From Nocardia jejuensis NBRC 103114 (GTDB taxonomy: Bacteria > Actinomycetota > Actinomycetes > Mycobacteriales > Mycobacteriaceae), in contig NZ_BDBU01000022.1 in the NCBI RefSeq assembly GCF_001613145.1, forward strand, positions 62,001 through 126,000: a stretch of 64,000 bases of DNA, read 5' to 3'. The notes under the pieces are model-generated. The model had not been told where the DNA came from, did no database searches, and saw only the letters and a list, made by a program, of their open reading frames with translations. The translations under genes were made by a program, and so were the position numbers. Position 1 is the first letter of the stretch. Each line of letters begins with the position of its first letter. Positions 43,821 to 52,039 of the stretch are shown here, piece after piece.

Positions 43821-44413
43821 GGGTTTCGACAATCGCGGGTATCGGCACCACCCAGGCTGCCCGATCACGTCGCCGCCGCTGGAACACGCACCACCGCACG
43901 ACGCCACGTCGCGACGGCACCGGTAGCCGAGGGTGGTTCGGGGATTCGGGCGGCGGACTCGGCCCGGGACTCAGCGGGCGCGATTCAGCAGACGCCGGCG
44001 GCCGCGTACTCGCGCCGCGCAGAAGGGGACTGCGGCGGGGTGGGGGTGGCGAGAGAGTGGACGATGCGTCGCTCCAGGGCAGCTCGGGACCGCATGAGTG
44101 CGGAGAGCATTTGCCGGATCATTGCTTTACCTTTCGTTGTCAGTGTCGCCGGGAAAGCTAGCACTGAGGAATGTTGTGGTGAAAGCGAATTTTCGCGGGC
44201 TTTGACGCAGACCCAGAGGGTGATCGCTACCGGATTGCGATCCGTTTCACAGTTCAGGAAAAAAGATTCGAGGTCTTTTTCGCGAACCTCCCGGACGCCG
44301 ACAATCGCTCACCCGCACCTCCCGAAGAAGGCGCCCGGGTCCGAAGTCGCACCGCTGAGCTGGACGTTCGATCACCGGATCAGATGGGAAACGCTGAACG
44401 CGGCGAGTTGGGG
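43821..44413. other. Long intergenic region, possible tiny gene on minus strand
   Basis: About 590 bp. On the minus strand, AAGGT lies before an ATG at 44122 that opens a 45-residue frame ending at 43985 (MIRQMLSALMRSRAALERRI at its start). The upstream stretch 44200-44290 is AT-richer than its surroundings (AAAAAAGATTC, TCTTTTTCGCG) and may be a promoter. The peptide resembles no known family. Nothing else is supported. Confidence 0.35.
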
Positions 44414-44444
44414 TTGACGCCCTTGGCTAAAGCGATTAGCTTTA
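44414..44444 (+). promoter_or_regulatory. TetR-type operator inside a sigma-70-like promoter
   Basis: -35 TTGACG (44414-44419), 17-bp spacer and -10 TAGCTT (44437-44442). A perfect palindrome TAAAGC-GATTA-GCTTTA covers 44428-44444, overlapping the spacer and -10. The TetR gene is second in the operon it drives, so this is probably its autoregulatory operator. Confidence 0.62.
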
Positions 44445-44483
44445 TGGCTATCGGAGTTAGCCGAAGCGACAGGGAGACAGACA

Positions 44484-45335
44484 ATGACCGAGTACATCGA
44501 CATCGACGGCGGCCGGATCGCTTACGACGAGGTCGGCACGGGTCCGCTGGTGGTGCTGTCGCACGGGATCGGCGACCGCCGCCAGGCCTACCGGACGCTC
44601 GCTCCACTGATCGCGGCCGCGGGATACCGGGTGGTGAGCGCGGATCTGCGCGGCCACGGCGACTCGAGCATGGAGTGGGCGTCGGTGACCGGGAAGGCCG
44701 CCATCAGCCGGACCGATATCGCCAACGATCTGCTCGCCGTGATTCGCGAGTTGAACGCCGGGCCCGCGATCGTCGTGGGGCACTCCATCTCCGGCGGCGC
44801 GGCCACCATCGCCGCGGCCCAGTCGCCCGAACTGGTGCGCGGGATCGTCGAGATCAACCCGTTCACGCTGGTCCAGAAGTTCGACCTGGGCGCGCTTTTC
44901 ACGGTGTCGCGCTTCCGGCGCGGCATGGTTCCGCTGATGGGCGCCATGATCTTCAAGAGCGTCGGGCAGTGGCTGAAGTACCTGAACGTCGCCTACCCGA
45001 GCAAGCCCGCCGATTACGACGAGTACATGAGCGCCCTCGCCGCCAAGCTGCGGGAGCCGGGCCGGATGGCCGAGTTCATGAAGACCGGCAAGTCGACCCC
45101 CGCCGACGCGCAAGCGCAGCTGCCCAACGTGACCCAGCCCGCGCTGATCATCATGGGCACCGAGGATCCGGACTTCCCGAACCCGCGGGCCGAGGGCCAG
45201 GCCGTCGTGGACGCGCTGCCCGCCGGACTGGGCAGCCTCGGACTGATCGAGGGCACGGGGCATTACCCGCACGCCGAGGCCGCCGATCGCACCGCGGACC
45301 TGATCCTGCCGTTCCTGAAGGAGCACCATGCCTAG
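44484..45335 (+). CDS. Alpha/beta hydrolase
   Basis: 283 residues. LSHGIGDRRQAYRTL, SADLRGHGDSS, nucleophile elbow VVGHSISGG (Ser about residue 97), acid near GTEDPDFPN and His in GTGHYPHAE. It may hydrolyse an ester or other xenobiotic, but the substrate is open. CAGGGAGA precedes the ATG. It overlaps the TetR gene by 8 bp; the pair probably forms a small inducible operon. Confidence 0.85.
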   Translation: MTEYIDIDGGRIAYDEVGTGPLVVLSHGIGDRRQAYRTLAPLIAAAGYRVVSADLRGHGDSSMEWASVTGKAAISRTDIANDLLAVIRELNAGPAIVVGHSISGGAATIAAAQSPELVRGIVEINPFTLVQKFDLGALFTVSRFRRGMVPLMGAMIFKSVGQWLKYLNVAYPSKPADYDEYMSALAAKLREPGRMAEFMKTGKSTPADAQAQLPNVTQPALIIMGTEDPDFPNPRAEGQAVVDALPAGLGSLGLIEGTGHYPHAEAADRTADLILPFLKEHHA

Positions 45336-45936
45336 AGCCGGGCTCACCAGGGTCGACGTCGTCGCGGCGGGCGCCACGCTCGCCGACGAGGTCGGGTACG
45401 ACAAGCTCGCCCTGGGCACCCTCGCCCAGCGACTCGGGGTGCGCACACCCTCCCTGTACAAGCACATCGAAAGCCTGGCCGACCTGCAGCATCGCATCGC
45501 CGCGCTGGCCATGAGCGAGCTCGACCGGATCGTGCGCGACGCCATGCACGGCAAATCCGGCAGCGCCGCGCTGGGCGCCTTCGCGGAAGCGTTCCGCGCC
45601 TTCGTGATCGACCACCCAGGCCGCTACGCCGCCACCATCGGCGCGAGGCTCGCGGGCCCGGACGACCCGCTCGCCCAGCCCAGCGCCCGGATGATGGAAT
45701 CCATGGCGGCGGTGCTGCAGGGCTACGGCATCGCGGAATCGGACATGATCCACGCCCTGCGCACCATGCGCTGCACCTTCCATGGTTTCGCCACCCTGCA
45801 GGCCTCCGACGGATTCCAGATCAGCGACGATGCCGAGGAGAGTTTCCACTGGATGATCGGGTTCCTCGACCGCGGGCTGGTCGAGATCGCCGAGGGCCCG
45901 GCATCGCGAAAACTCCCACAGGCGGAACGAACCTGA
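45328..45936 (+). CDS. TetR/AcrR-family regulator (WHG-type C-terminus)
   Basis: 202 residues. The N-terminal helix-turn-helix is seen in YDKLALGTLAQRLGVRTPSL and YKHIESLADLQ. The C-terminal ligand domain has the FHGFATLQASDGF motif typical of TetR_C_33 (WHG) regulators. The gene overlaps the hydrolase by 8 bp. It most likely represses the operon promoter through the TAAAGC-N5-GCTTTA site and is released by the hydrolase substrate or product. Confidence 0.88.
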   Translation: MPRAGLTRVDVVAAGATLADEVGYDKLALGTLAQRLGVRTPSLYKHIESLADLQHRIAALAMSELDRIVRDAMHGKSGSAALGAFAEAFRAFVIDHPGRYAATIGARLAGPDDPLAQPSARMMESMAAVLQGYGIAESDMIHALRTMRCTFHGFATLQASDGFQISDDAEESFHWMIGFLDRGLVEIAEGPASRKLPQAERT

Positions 45937-45971
45937 CCACACCACGCGAATGGGACTATCAAGTCGCGAAA

Positions 45972-45991
45972 TCCGGAACTGAAGTCCCGGA
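45972..45991. promoter_or_regulatory. Inverted repeat before the alcohol dehydrogenase gene
   Basis: TCCGGAACT-GA-AGTCCCGGA is an inverted repeat with one mismatch, 16-22 bp before the dehydrogenase start. It may be an operator or a weak hairpin ending the hydrolase-TetR transcript. Confidence 0.35.
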
Positions 45992-46013
45992 CAGGCCGAA
46001 GGAGTCGATGATC

Positions 46014-47015
46014 ATGCTGGCAGCGCGACTACATCTGGGACCGCAGCGACGATTGGAGCTGGACGAGGTGCCGATCCCCGAACCGGGACCGGACCACGTG
46101 CTGATCAAGGTGGAGGCGGCGGGCGTCTGCCTGTCGGACGTGCACCTGATCGACGGGACGCTCTCGCCGCTGTTCCTGAAGGGCGATGTGGTCACACTCG
46201 GGCACGAGGTCGCGGGCACCGTGCACACCCTCGGACCGGGAGTGACCACCGCGAAGGTGGGGGATCGGGTGCTGTTGCAGGCCGGTGAGATTCGCGACGG
46301 CGCGACCTTCACCCGCGGCGTCGACTACGACGGCGGCTGGGCCGAGTACTCGCTGGCGCGGGTGGACACGCTGGTTCCGATTCCGGACGATCTGCCGTTC
46401 GAGCAGGCCTGCTTCATTCCCGACGCGGTCTCCACGCCGTGGGCGGCCATCACCGCGACCGCCGATGTGAAACCCGCTGAGCCGGTGGGTGTCTGGGGAG
46501 TCGGCGGGCTGGGCGCGCACGGCGTGCAGCTGCTGCGCCTGGCCGGAGCCGCGCCGATCATCGCGATCGATCCGCTGCCCGCCGCGCGCGAACGCGCCCT
46601 GGAGTTCGGCGCGGACCTGGCCTTCGACTCGGCCGACCCGGATCTGCGGGCGAAGGTGTTCGCGGCCACCGGAACCGGGCTCGCGGCGGCCTTCGACTTC
46701 GCCGGCGTCGCCTCGGTGCGCGAGCAGGCCATCGTGTGCCTGGCCCCGCTCGGGCGACTGGTACTGGTCGGCCTCACCGACAAGCCGATCACCATCGCCT
46801 ACGGCACCGCCTTCAGTTTCTTCCAGCAGCAGCTGCGCGGGCACTACGGTTCCGGGCCGGAGCACGTGACCCAGCTGGTCAAGTTGCAGGGCTTGAAGCG
46901 GGTCGACTTCTCCCGCTCGGTCAGCGCCGTGGTGCCGCTCTCGGACGCCGCCAAGGCCGTGCACGCCCTGGAATCCAAGGAGGGCAACCCGATTCGCATC
47001 GTGCTCAAGCCCTGA
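46014..47015 (+). CDS. Zinc-type alcohol dehydrogenase (MDR family)
   Basis: About 333 residues. GVCLSDVHL and TLGHEVAGTV give the catalytic zinc Cys and His-Glu. The structural zinc loop with four Cys is absent (the region reads EIRDGATFTRG). VWGVGGLGAHGVQLL is the NAD(P)-binding turn and AIDPL ends in the Asp that favours NAD. It oxidises an alcohol or reduces an aldehyde. AAGGAG is 9 nt before the ATG at 46014 but only 3 nt before one at 46008. Ends with a strong terminator. Confidence 0.85.
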   Translation: MLAARLHLGPQRRLELDEVPIPEPGPDHVLIKVEAAGVCLSDVHLIDGTLSPLFLKGDVVTLGHEVAGTVHTLGPGVTTAKVGDRVLLQAGEIRDGATFTRGVDYDGGWAEYSLARVDTLVPIPDDLPFEQACFIPDAVSTPWAAITATADVKPAEPVGVWGVGGLGAHGVQLLRLAGAAPIIAIDPLPAARERALEFGADLAFDSADPDLRAKVFAATGTGLAAAFDFAGVASVREQAIVCLAPLGRLVLVGLTDKPITIAYGTAFSFFQQQLRGHYGSGPEHVTQLVKLQGLKRVDFSRSVSAVVPLSDAAKAVHALESKEGNPIRIVLKP

Positions 47016-47029
47016 GACCGGCGCACGCC

Positions 47030-47067
47030 TTTCGTCCCTCGGACCTACTCGGCTCCGAGGGACGAAA
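47030..47067. terminator. Terminator after the alcohol dehydrogenase gene
   Basis: Perfect 14-bp stem (TTTCGTCCCTCGGA with TCCGAGGGACGAAA) and 10-nt loop, 14 bp after the stop. The T- and A-runs at the ends would let it work from both sides, as the next gene is convergent. Confidence 0.8.
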
Positions 47068-47166
47068 CATGCTGTTCGACAGTGATGTTCCGCGCCGCTT
47101 CACGAGGCTCGGGATATTCGACCGGCCCGCGCCGATGTCACTCGGCAGGCCGGGCCCGGGACCGGA

Positions 47167-48243
47167 TCAGGCCAGGCGGCGCTGGAAGGTGTTGGTGGGC
47201 GCGCCGTTCGACAGATCGACGGTATAGACGCCGAGATCGGCGGAGGCCGCGGTCAGGTCCAGCACCATGAAGCCGAGATCGTCGAAGTTCTGGTAGAGCG
47301 CGGAATTGGGGGTTCGCGATCCCGAGGCCGAGGGTTCGCCGTGGACGGATTTGGCCGCCGCGCCGGAGATGATCTGGCGGGTGCCCTTCGACGGCGTGTT
47401 CGGGTCGAGCACCTGCAGCGAGTGGTCGTGGCCCGAGAGCAGGAACTGGCAGCGCCCGAGCACGTGCGCCTCGAAGAAGTCCTTCACGAATCGGCCGTTG
47501 ACGGGCTCGATCGCGAGTCCCTCGTATTCTCCGGCGTTTCCGTGCGGCCCGTTGTTCAGGTACGGGTGGTGGGTGCAGGCGATCTTCCACTTGGCGGGGG
47601 ATTCGGCGATGGCGCGATCCAGCCACGCGGCCTGTTCGCTCATGAACTGACCATCGGCCGCCCAGTACGGCGCGAAAAGCGGCGGCAGGTACGCGGCGAT
47701 GGGATTCAGGTCCAGGACGAAGAATTCGACCAGGGGCTGCTCCTGCGGCAGGCGCACCGAGTAATAGCGAGAAGGCATGAACCAGCGCGGCGAGCGCGCG
47801 TGGTAGGCCACCTCATGGTCCCCGCGCAGCAGCCAGCCGCCGTCGCCGGGCAGCAGCGAGCTGTTGTCGTGATTGCCCTGGACCATCAGCCACGGGAAGT
47901 CCAGGCCGTGATTGGGATCTTCGAACTTGGCCTGGAACTGGGCGTCGTCATCGGCCCAGGGGCCCTGTTCGTAGACGTTGTCGCCGAGGCCGAGGGCGAG
48001 CGAGAACGGTTCGCGGGCATGCATTTCGCGCATGGCGTCCGCGACGATCCACTGCGGGCGGGCCCCGGTGCCGGCGTCGCCGGTGATCAGGACACGCAGG
48101 TTGTTCGAGTCCGGAAGCGGTGTCTTGCCGACCGTCGGCACGGGGGCGGGTTCAGCCCAGGCGGGGTCCGCGGCGGTCGCCACGGTGGCCAGTCCCGCAG
48201 CGGTCGCGGCTCCGGCGAGGAAGCCGCGGCGGTCCACATTCAT
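47167..48243 (-). CDS. Tat-exported metallophosphatase
   Basis: 358 residues. The N-terminus carries a twin-arginine signal (DRRGFLAGAATAAGLATVAT) cleaved near AWA-EP. The calcineurin-like metallophosphatase motifs follow in order: ITGDAGTG, GLGDNVYEQG, GNHDN, THHPYL and SGHDHSLQ. The spacing resembles purple acid phosphatase/TRAP-like enzymes, which release phosphate outside the membrane. GGGAG lies 6 nt before the ATG. Confidence 0.88.
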   Translation of the reverse strand: MNVDRRGFLAGAATAAGLATVATAADPAWAEPAPVPTVGKTPLPDSNNLRVLITGDAGTGARPQWIVADAMREMHAREPFSLALGLGDNVYEQGPWADDDAQFQAKFEDPNHGLDFPWLMVQGNHDNSSLLPGDGGWLLRGDHEVAYHARSPRWFMPSRYYSVRLPQEQPLVEFFVLDLNPIAAYLPPLFAPYWAADGQFMSEQAAWLDRAIAESPAKWKIACTHHPYLNNGPHGNAGEYEGLAIEPVNGRFVKDFFEAHVLGRCQFLLSGHDHSLQVLDPNTPSKGTRQIISGAAAKSVHGEPSASGSRTPNSALYQNFDDLGFMVLDLTAASADLGVYTVDLSNGAPTNTFQRRLA

Positions 48244-48472
48244 CGAATCTCCCTGATTCCATTCTGGTCGTCTGACCAGTATTACCGGTTCTGATGAACA
48301 CCACATGACAGCGCGAATGACGGTTCACACTAACCAGACCACGCGACACGTTCACCGAGGCCACGGAACCTTTTGACAGCACCTCGCCCCGGTGGGAATG
48401 TTGGGTGTCCGTTTCGGACAGAACCTCGAGGCCGCACGCCTCTTCATCCGCTCGGCCACAGGGGGACGAAGC

Positions 48473-49828
48473 ATGACGACACTGGCCTCGGGTGTTTTCA
48501 TCGATTGGGAGCAGCTGACCGGTCAGTCGAAACTAGTCGTCGATCTGATCAGTTTCCCGGTATTCAGCGGTATCGCCGGATGGCTCACCAACTGGACCGG
48601 CGTGCTGATGTTGTTCTGGCCGGTCTACTTTCGCGGATTCTGGGTTCCCGGCCTCGATATCCTCTACCCCTACCTGCCGCGCCGGGTGCAGGTGCTGCCG
48701 ACCTTCTCCGGCGACGGCCGCCGCCTCGGCTTCCAGGGCTTCATTCCCGCACGCGCGGAGAAGATGGCCAGCATCTGCGTGGACGTGGCCATCATGCGAA
48801 TCGGCAGCCCCAAGGACTTCATCCACGAACTGGATATCGAGGGCATCGCCGACTACATCGCCGAGCTGGGCCGCAAACAGGTGCCCACCATGGTCGACGA
48901 GATCATGACGCGGGAGAACCCGGAGCTGTGGGCCGCGGTGCCGCGCGCGGTGCGCAATGTGCTGTATCAGCGGGTCGAACGCCAGCTCCCGACCCTGGCC
49001 CGGCGCTCGTTCGAACAGCTCGGCGACAATGTCGACCAGCTCATCGACATCAAGAGCTTCGTCATCCGGTACCTGCGCGACAACCCGGAGATCCTGAAGG
49101 ATCTGACCACCACCATCGCCGCGCCGGAACTGAAGTTCATGGTCCGGATCGGCCTGCTGGGCGCGCCGTTCGGCCTGATCCTGGCGCTGTACATGCATGT
49201 GCACCAGAGCATCCCGGTGATCGGCTGGATCCCGAACTGGCTGGTCATCCTGACCGCGGCGGCGCTGATCGGCGTGACGGTGAACGTGATCGCCATCAAG
49301 ATGATGTTCGAGCCCGGCGATCCACAGCCCCGCTACAAGTACATCTGGAAGCAGGCGCTGCTGGCCAAGCGGCAGCCCGAGGCCGCGGCCGATCTGGCGC
49401 ACATCCTGGCCTACCAGGTGCTCACGCTGCCGAACCTGGCCGGAGAACTGCTGGACGGCCCGAACGGCGACAAGACCCGGCAGTTGCTCGAGCGGCTGAT
49501 CTCGCAGGAGATCCACAAGCAGCTCGGGCCGACGCACTCGATGGTGCGGACCATGTTCGGCAAGCGGCAGTTCGACAATCTGACGATCGGCGCGACCACC
49601 GCGGCGGTCGGGCTCGCACCGAGCCTGGTGCAGGACGAGGAATTCGCCCGGACCCAGGCCAAGACGATCGAGGAGTTCGCGGCCCGCAAGCTCAAGCTGC
49701 TCACCCCCGGCGAGTTCATGGAGATGTTCTACGCCTCGGTCGAGCAGGACGCGTGGCTGCTGTATCTGCACGGCGCGGTGCTGGGTCTGGCCGTCGGCGG
49801 CGTGCATCTGGCGCTTTTCGGCTGGTAG
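48473..49828 (+). CDS. DUF445 family membrane protein
   Basis: 451 residues. A helix near residues 25-50 (VFSGIAGWLTNWTGVLMLFW) and one or two near 235-280, then a helix at the very C-terminus, flank a large amphipathic helical region, as in DUF445 proteins. The PARAEKMASICVDVAI and LVILTAAALIGVTVNVIAIKMMF segments fit the family. Its role is unknown; location should be the plasma membrane. GGGGGACG precedes the ATG. Confidence 0.78.
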   Translation: MTTLASGVFIDWEQLTGQSKLVVDLISFPVFSGIAGWLTNWTGVLMLFWPVYFRGFWVPGLDILYPYLPRRVQVLPTFSGDGRRLGFQGFIPARAEKMASICVDVAIMRIGSPKDFIHELDIEGIADYIAELGRKQVPTMVDEIMTRENPELWAAVPRAVRNVLYQRVERQLPTLARRSFEQLGDNVDQLIDIKSFVIRYLRDNPEILKDLTTTIAAPELKFMVRIGLLGAPFGLILALYMHVHQSIPVIGWIPNWLVILTAAALIGVTVNVIAIKMMFEPGDPQPRYKYIWKQALLAKRQPEAAADLAHILAYQVLTLPNLAGELLDGPNGDKTRQLLERLISQEIHKQLGPTHSMVRTMFGKRQFDNLTIGATTAAVGLAPSLVQDEEFARTQAKTIEEFAARKLKLLTPGEFMEMFYASVEQDAWLLYLHGAVLGLAVGGVHLALFGW

Positions 49829-49864
49829 CGGCGGCTTTCCGGGGCCTCGCCACACGGCCCTCCG

Positions 49865-49892
49865 AAAATACAAGCATGCGTGCTTGCATTTT
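49865..49892. promoter_or_regulatory. Long palindrome, possible TetR-type operator
   Basis: CAAGCA-TGCG-TGCTTG (49871-49886) is a perfect inverted repeat flanked by AAAAT and ATTTT, making a 28-bp near-perfect palindrome. It lies 37 bp after the DUF445 gene and 118 bp before the next start. It could be an operator or a terminator. No TetR gene is adjacent. Confidence 0.45.
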
Positions 49893-49954
49893 GTGGGATG
49901 GGCTGAGATGCTGACCCGCGACGGCATTCACAACGGCGTGGATGCCGGTTCCGT

Positions 49955-49994
49955 TCTCTGGCAGAAGTGCCGGTGACTCTCTGGCAGTAGTGCC
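49955..49994. repeat. 17-bp direct repeats before the DinB-fold gene
   Basis: TCTCTGGCAGAAGTGCC (49955-49971) and TCTCTGGCAGTAGTGCC (49978-49994) differ at one base and start 23 bp apart, ending 16 bp before the start codon. Each has a weak internal palindrome GGCA-N3-GTGCC. Possible operator pair. Confidence 0.5.
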
Positions 49995-50010
49995 GCGACA
50001 AGGATGTGCG

Positions 50011-50802
50011 ATGGCCGACCTCGAGGCGCTGCTCGCCGATTTCACCGCCGAATGCGCCGATCTCGATCGGCTGATCGCGGATCTGGACCCCGCCGACTGG
50101 CAGCGCGACACCCCCGCCGCGGGCTGGACCATCGCGCACCAGATCGCCCACCTGAACTGGACCGATCGGGTCGCGGTCGTCTCGGCGACCGATCCGGTGA
50201 CGTTCGACGAGCTGGTGCAGGCCGCCCTGCCCAAGGCGCTCACCTTCGTGGACGAGGCCGCCGAGGAGGGTGCGAAGACCCCCGCTCCGGAACTGCTGGC
50301 GAATTGGCGTCGCGATCGGCTCGCGCTGGTCGAGGCCCTGCGCACCGTGCCCGCCGGGACCAAGCTGCCGTGGTTCGGTCCGCCGATGAGCACCGCGTCG
50401 ATGATCACCGCGCGCCTCATGGAGACCTGGGCACACGGGCAGGACGTCGCGGACACCCTCGGGATCGCGCGGGTGCCGACCGACCGGCTTCGCAATATCG
50501 CGCATCTGGGCGTGCGAACCCGGAACTTCGCGTACATGACCCGCGGAAAGGCCGCGCCCGCCGCGGAATTCCGAATCGAGCTGACCGCGCCCGACGGCAG
50601 CCTGTGGACCTGGGGACCCGAGGACGCCGAGCAGCGAATCAGCGGTCCGGCGGTGGACTTCTGCCAGCTGGTGACCCAGCGCCGGCATCTGGATGATCTC
50701 GCGCTGCGAATCAGCGGTGCGGATGCGGCCGAATGGCTGAGTCTGGCACAGGCTTTCGCCGGTCCGCCCGGAACAGGACGAACGGCGGGCCAGTTCGACT
50801 GA
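50011..50802 (+). CDS. Metal-binding DinB/maleylpyruvate-isomerase-fold protein (TIGR03084-like)
   Basis: 263 residues. GWTIAHQIAHLNWTDR, ARLMETWAHGQDVADTLG and the later VDFCQLVTQRRHLDDLAL supply the histidines expected for the DinB/MPI metal site. The full pattern fits the TIGR03084 actinobacterial family. Some members of the superfamily are mycothiol-dependent transferases or isomerases, so a thiol-related reaction is possible. The weak Shine-Dalgarno (AAGGA) is 6-7 nt from the ATG. Confidence 0.8.
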   Translation: MADLEALLADFTAECADLDRLIADLDPADWQRDTPAAGWTIAHQIAHLNWTDRVAVVSATDPVTFDELVQAALPKALTFVDEAAEEGAKTPAPELLANWRRDRLALVEALRTVPAGTKLPWFGPPMSTASMITARLMETWAHGQDVADTLGIARVPTDRLRNIAHLGVRTRNFAYMTRGKAAPAAEFRIELTAPDGSLWTWGPEDAEQRISGPAVDFCQLVTQRRHLDDLALRISGADAAEWLSLAQAFAGPPGTGRTAGQFD

Positions 50803-51154
50803 ACCGACTCGCCGCCCGATCATCCCCCGACCTCCGGCCAGAGTTGAGAGCGAGCGAGCGCCATCCGTGGGTGCGCCGTTTCTGGTGCCCGACCGGACGC
50901 CGTTGGCCGGAGGTTTTCGATGGCAGTCGAATCAGCGCTCGCCGCTGATAGGTGTTTACCCACCCTTTCGACAGTGGAAACCTGCGGATGTGCGCTACTT
51001 CTCAGCTGTGATCTTGCTCTCGAGAGCGGCATGTCCCATCGTGCGCTCTTGCGCGCCCCCGTAACCTGGACACGCGTACGACTTTCAATGGTGCGGGTCG
51101 TGGGCGTCGAAAGACGCAGGGGGACCAGGGGAGAGGGAAAGGAACGCACCGATC
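50803..51154. other. Intergenic region without supported gene
   Basis: 352 bp. AGTTGAGAGCGAGCGAGCG near 50841 is a short GAGC-rich repeat. The last 60 bp should hold the promoter and GGGAGAGGGAAAGGA ribosome-binding region of the next gene. Nothing else is recognised. Confidence 0.4.
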
Positions 51155-52039
51155 ATGTCGCAGCACATCGCGACGACGGCTGCCCGGTCATCCTGGCGCG
51201 CCACTCAGGTGCTCCGCTACAGCGCCGTCGTCACCGCCAGCATGGCCAGCATCGGCCTCACCGTCGCCGCCGGATCGTATATCGCCAATGAAATGGCGCA
51301 ACAGCCCGGCAAATTGAACACCGCGGCTCCGGCCGTCCATCCACCGATCGATATCGCCGGGGGTTCCGCCGTCGCGCCGCATGCCGGGGACATCACGTCC
51401 GGTATCGAAACCAGCGGACGCACACCGCTTTTCGCCGTGTGGCCGGCTCCCGCCGCGAGCCCGGCCGCGAAGCCGGCCGACCGGGTGGGCACGCCACAGC
51501 GACCCAGCCCCATCGCCGGTCAGCTGCGACTGGGCTCCACCTACCTGGGCGCGCAAGTGGTTCCGGCACAGCGGAATTCGGTGTCCTTCATGGTGGACAC
51601 GAATATCTTCGCGACCATCGCGGACTTCATGCTGCACACCCCCGTGGGCGAAAGCCTCGGCATCGCTTCCGATCCGCTCGCCAACACCCAGCTACGCACC
51701 GATGTGGATCCGCGCGGCGAGATCACCCTGACCCTGTCGGATCCGGGGATCGGGCGCTACGGCGTGCAGTTCGTCCGGCACTCCGCGCCCGGCGCGGCGG
51801 ATCCGGACACCACCCCGCGAGCATCGGAGTCCACCGCGGACACCGAAACGGCCACGGGGGATACCGAGGCGGGCCTCGCGGTGGGATCCGAGGCGAATGC
51901 CGATGCGGGCCTCGACGTGAATCCGGAGGCGGGGCTCGCCGCGAGCCCCGAGGCGGCCCTCGCCGTGGGGCAACACTCCGGGGACGCGGAGCCGTTCGCC
52001 GGAGCGCGTGGCGAGTCCGCGGGCGCCACCGCTGTGTGA
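51155..52039 (+). CDS. Secreted or membrane-anchored low-complexity protein
   Basis: 294 residues. An N-terminal hydrophobic segment (residues 21-45, ASMASIGLTVAAGSYIA) exports or anchors it. A Pro/Ala linker is followed by a small beta domain (residues 125-215, SFMVDTNIFATIADFMLHTP). The C-terminal 80 residues are acidic repeats of the type EAGLAVGSEA / DAGLDVNPEA / EAGLAASPEA / EAALAVG. No family recognised. Its stop overlaps the next start as GTGA. Confidence 0.65.
   Translation: MSQHIATTAARSSWRATQVLRYSAVVTASMASIGLTVAAGSYIANEMAQQPGKLNTAAPAVHPPIDIAGGSAVAPHAGDITSGIETSGRTPLFAVWPAPAASPAAKPADRVGTPQRPSPIAGQLRLGSTYLGAQVVPAQRNSVSFMVDTNIFATIADFMLHTPVGESLGIASDPLANTQLRTDVDPRGEITLTLSDPGIGRYGVQFVRHSAPGAADPDTTPRASESTADTETATGDTEAGLAVGSEANADAGLDVNPEAGLAASPEAALAVGQHSGDAEPFAGARGESAGATAV

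Noticed and set aside
44040..44417. Plus-strand frame of 125 codons in the gap before the hydrolase gene
   Set aside because: No ribosome binding site, overlaps the mapped-looking promoter and operator, and has an odd composition.
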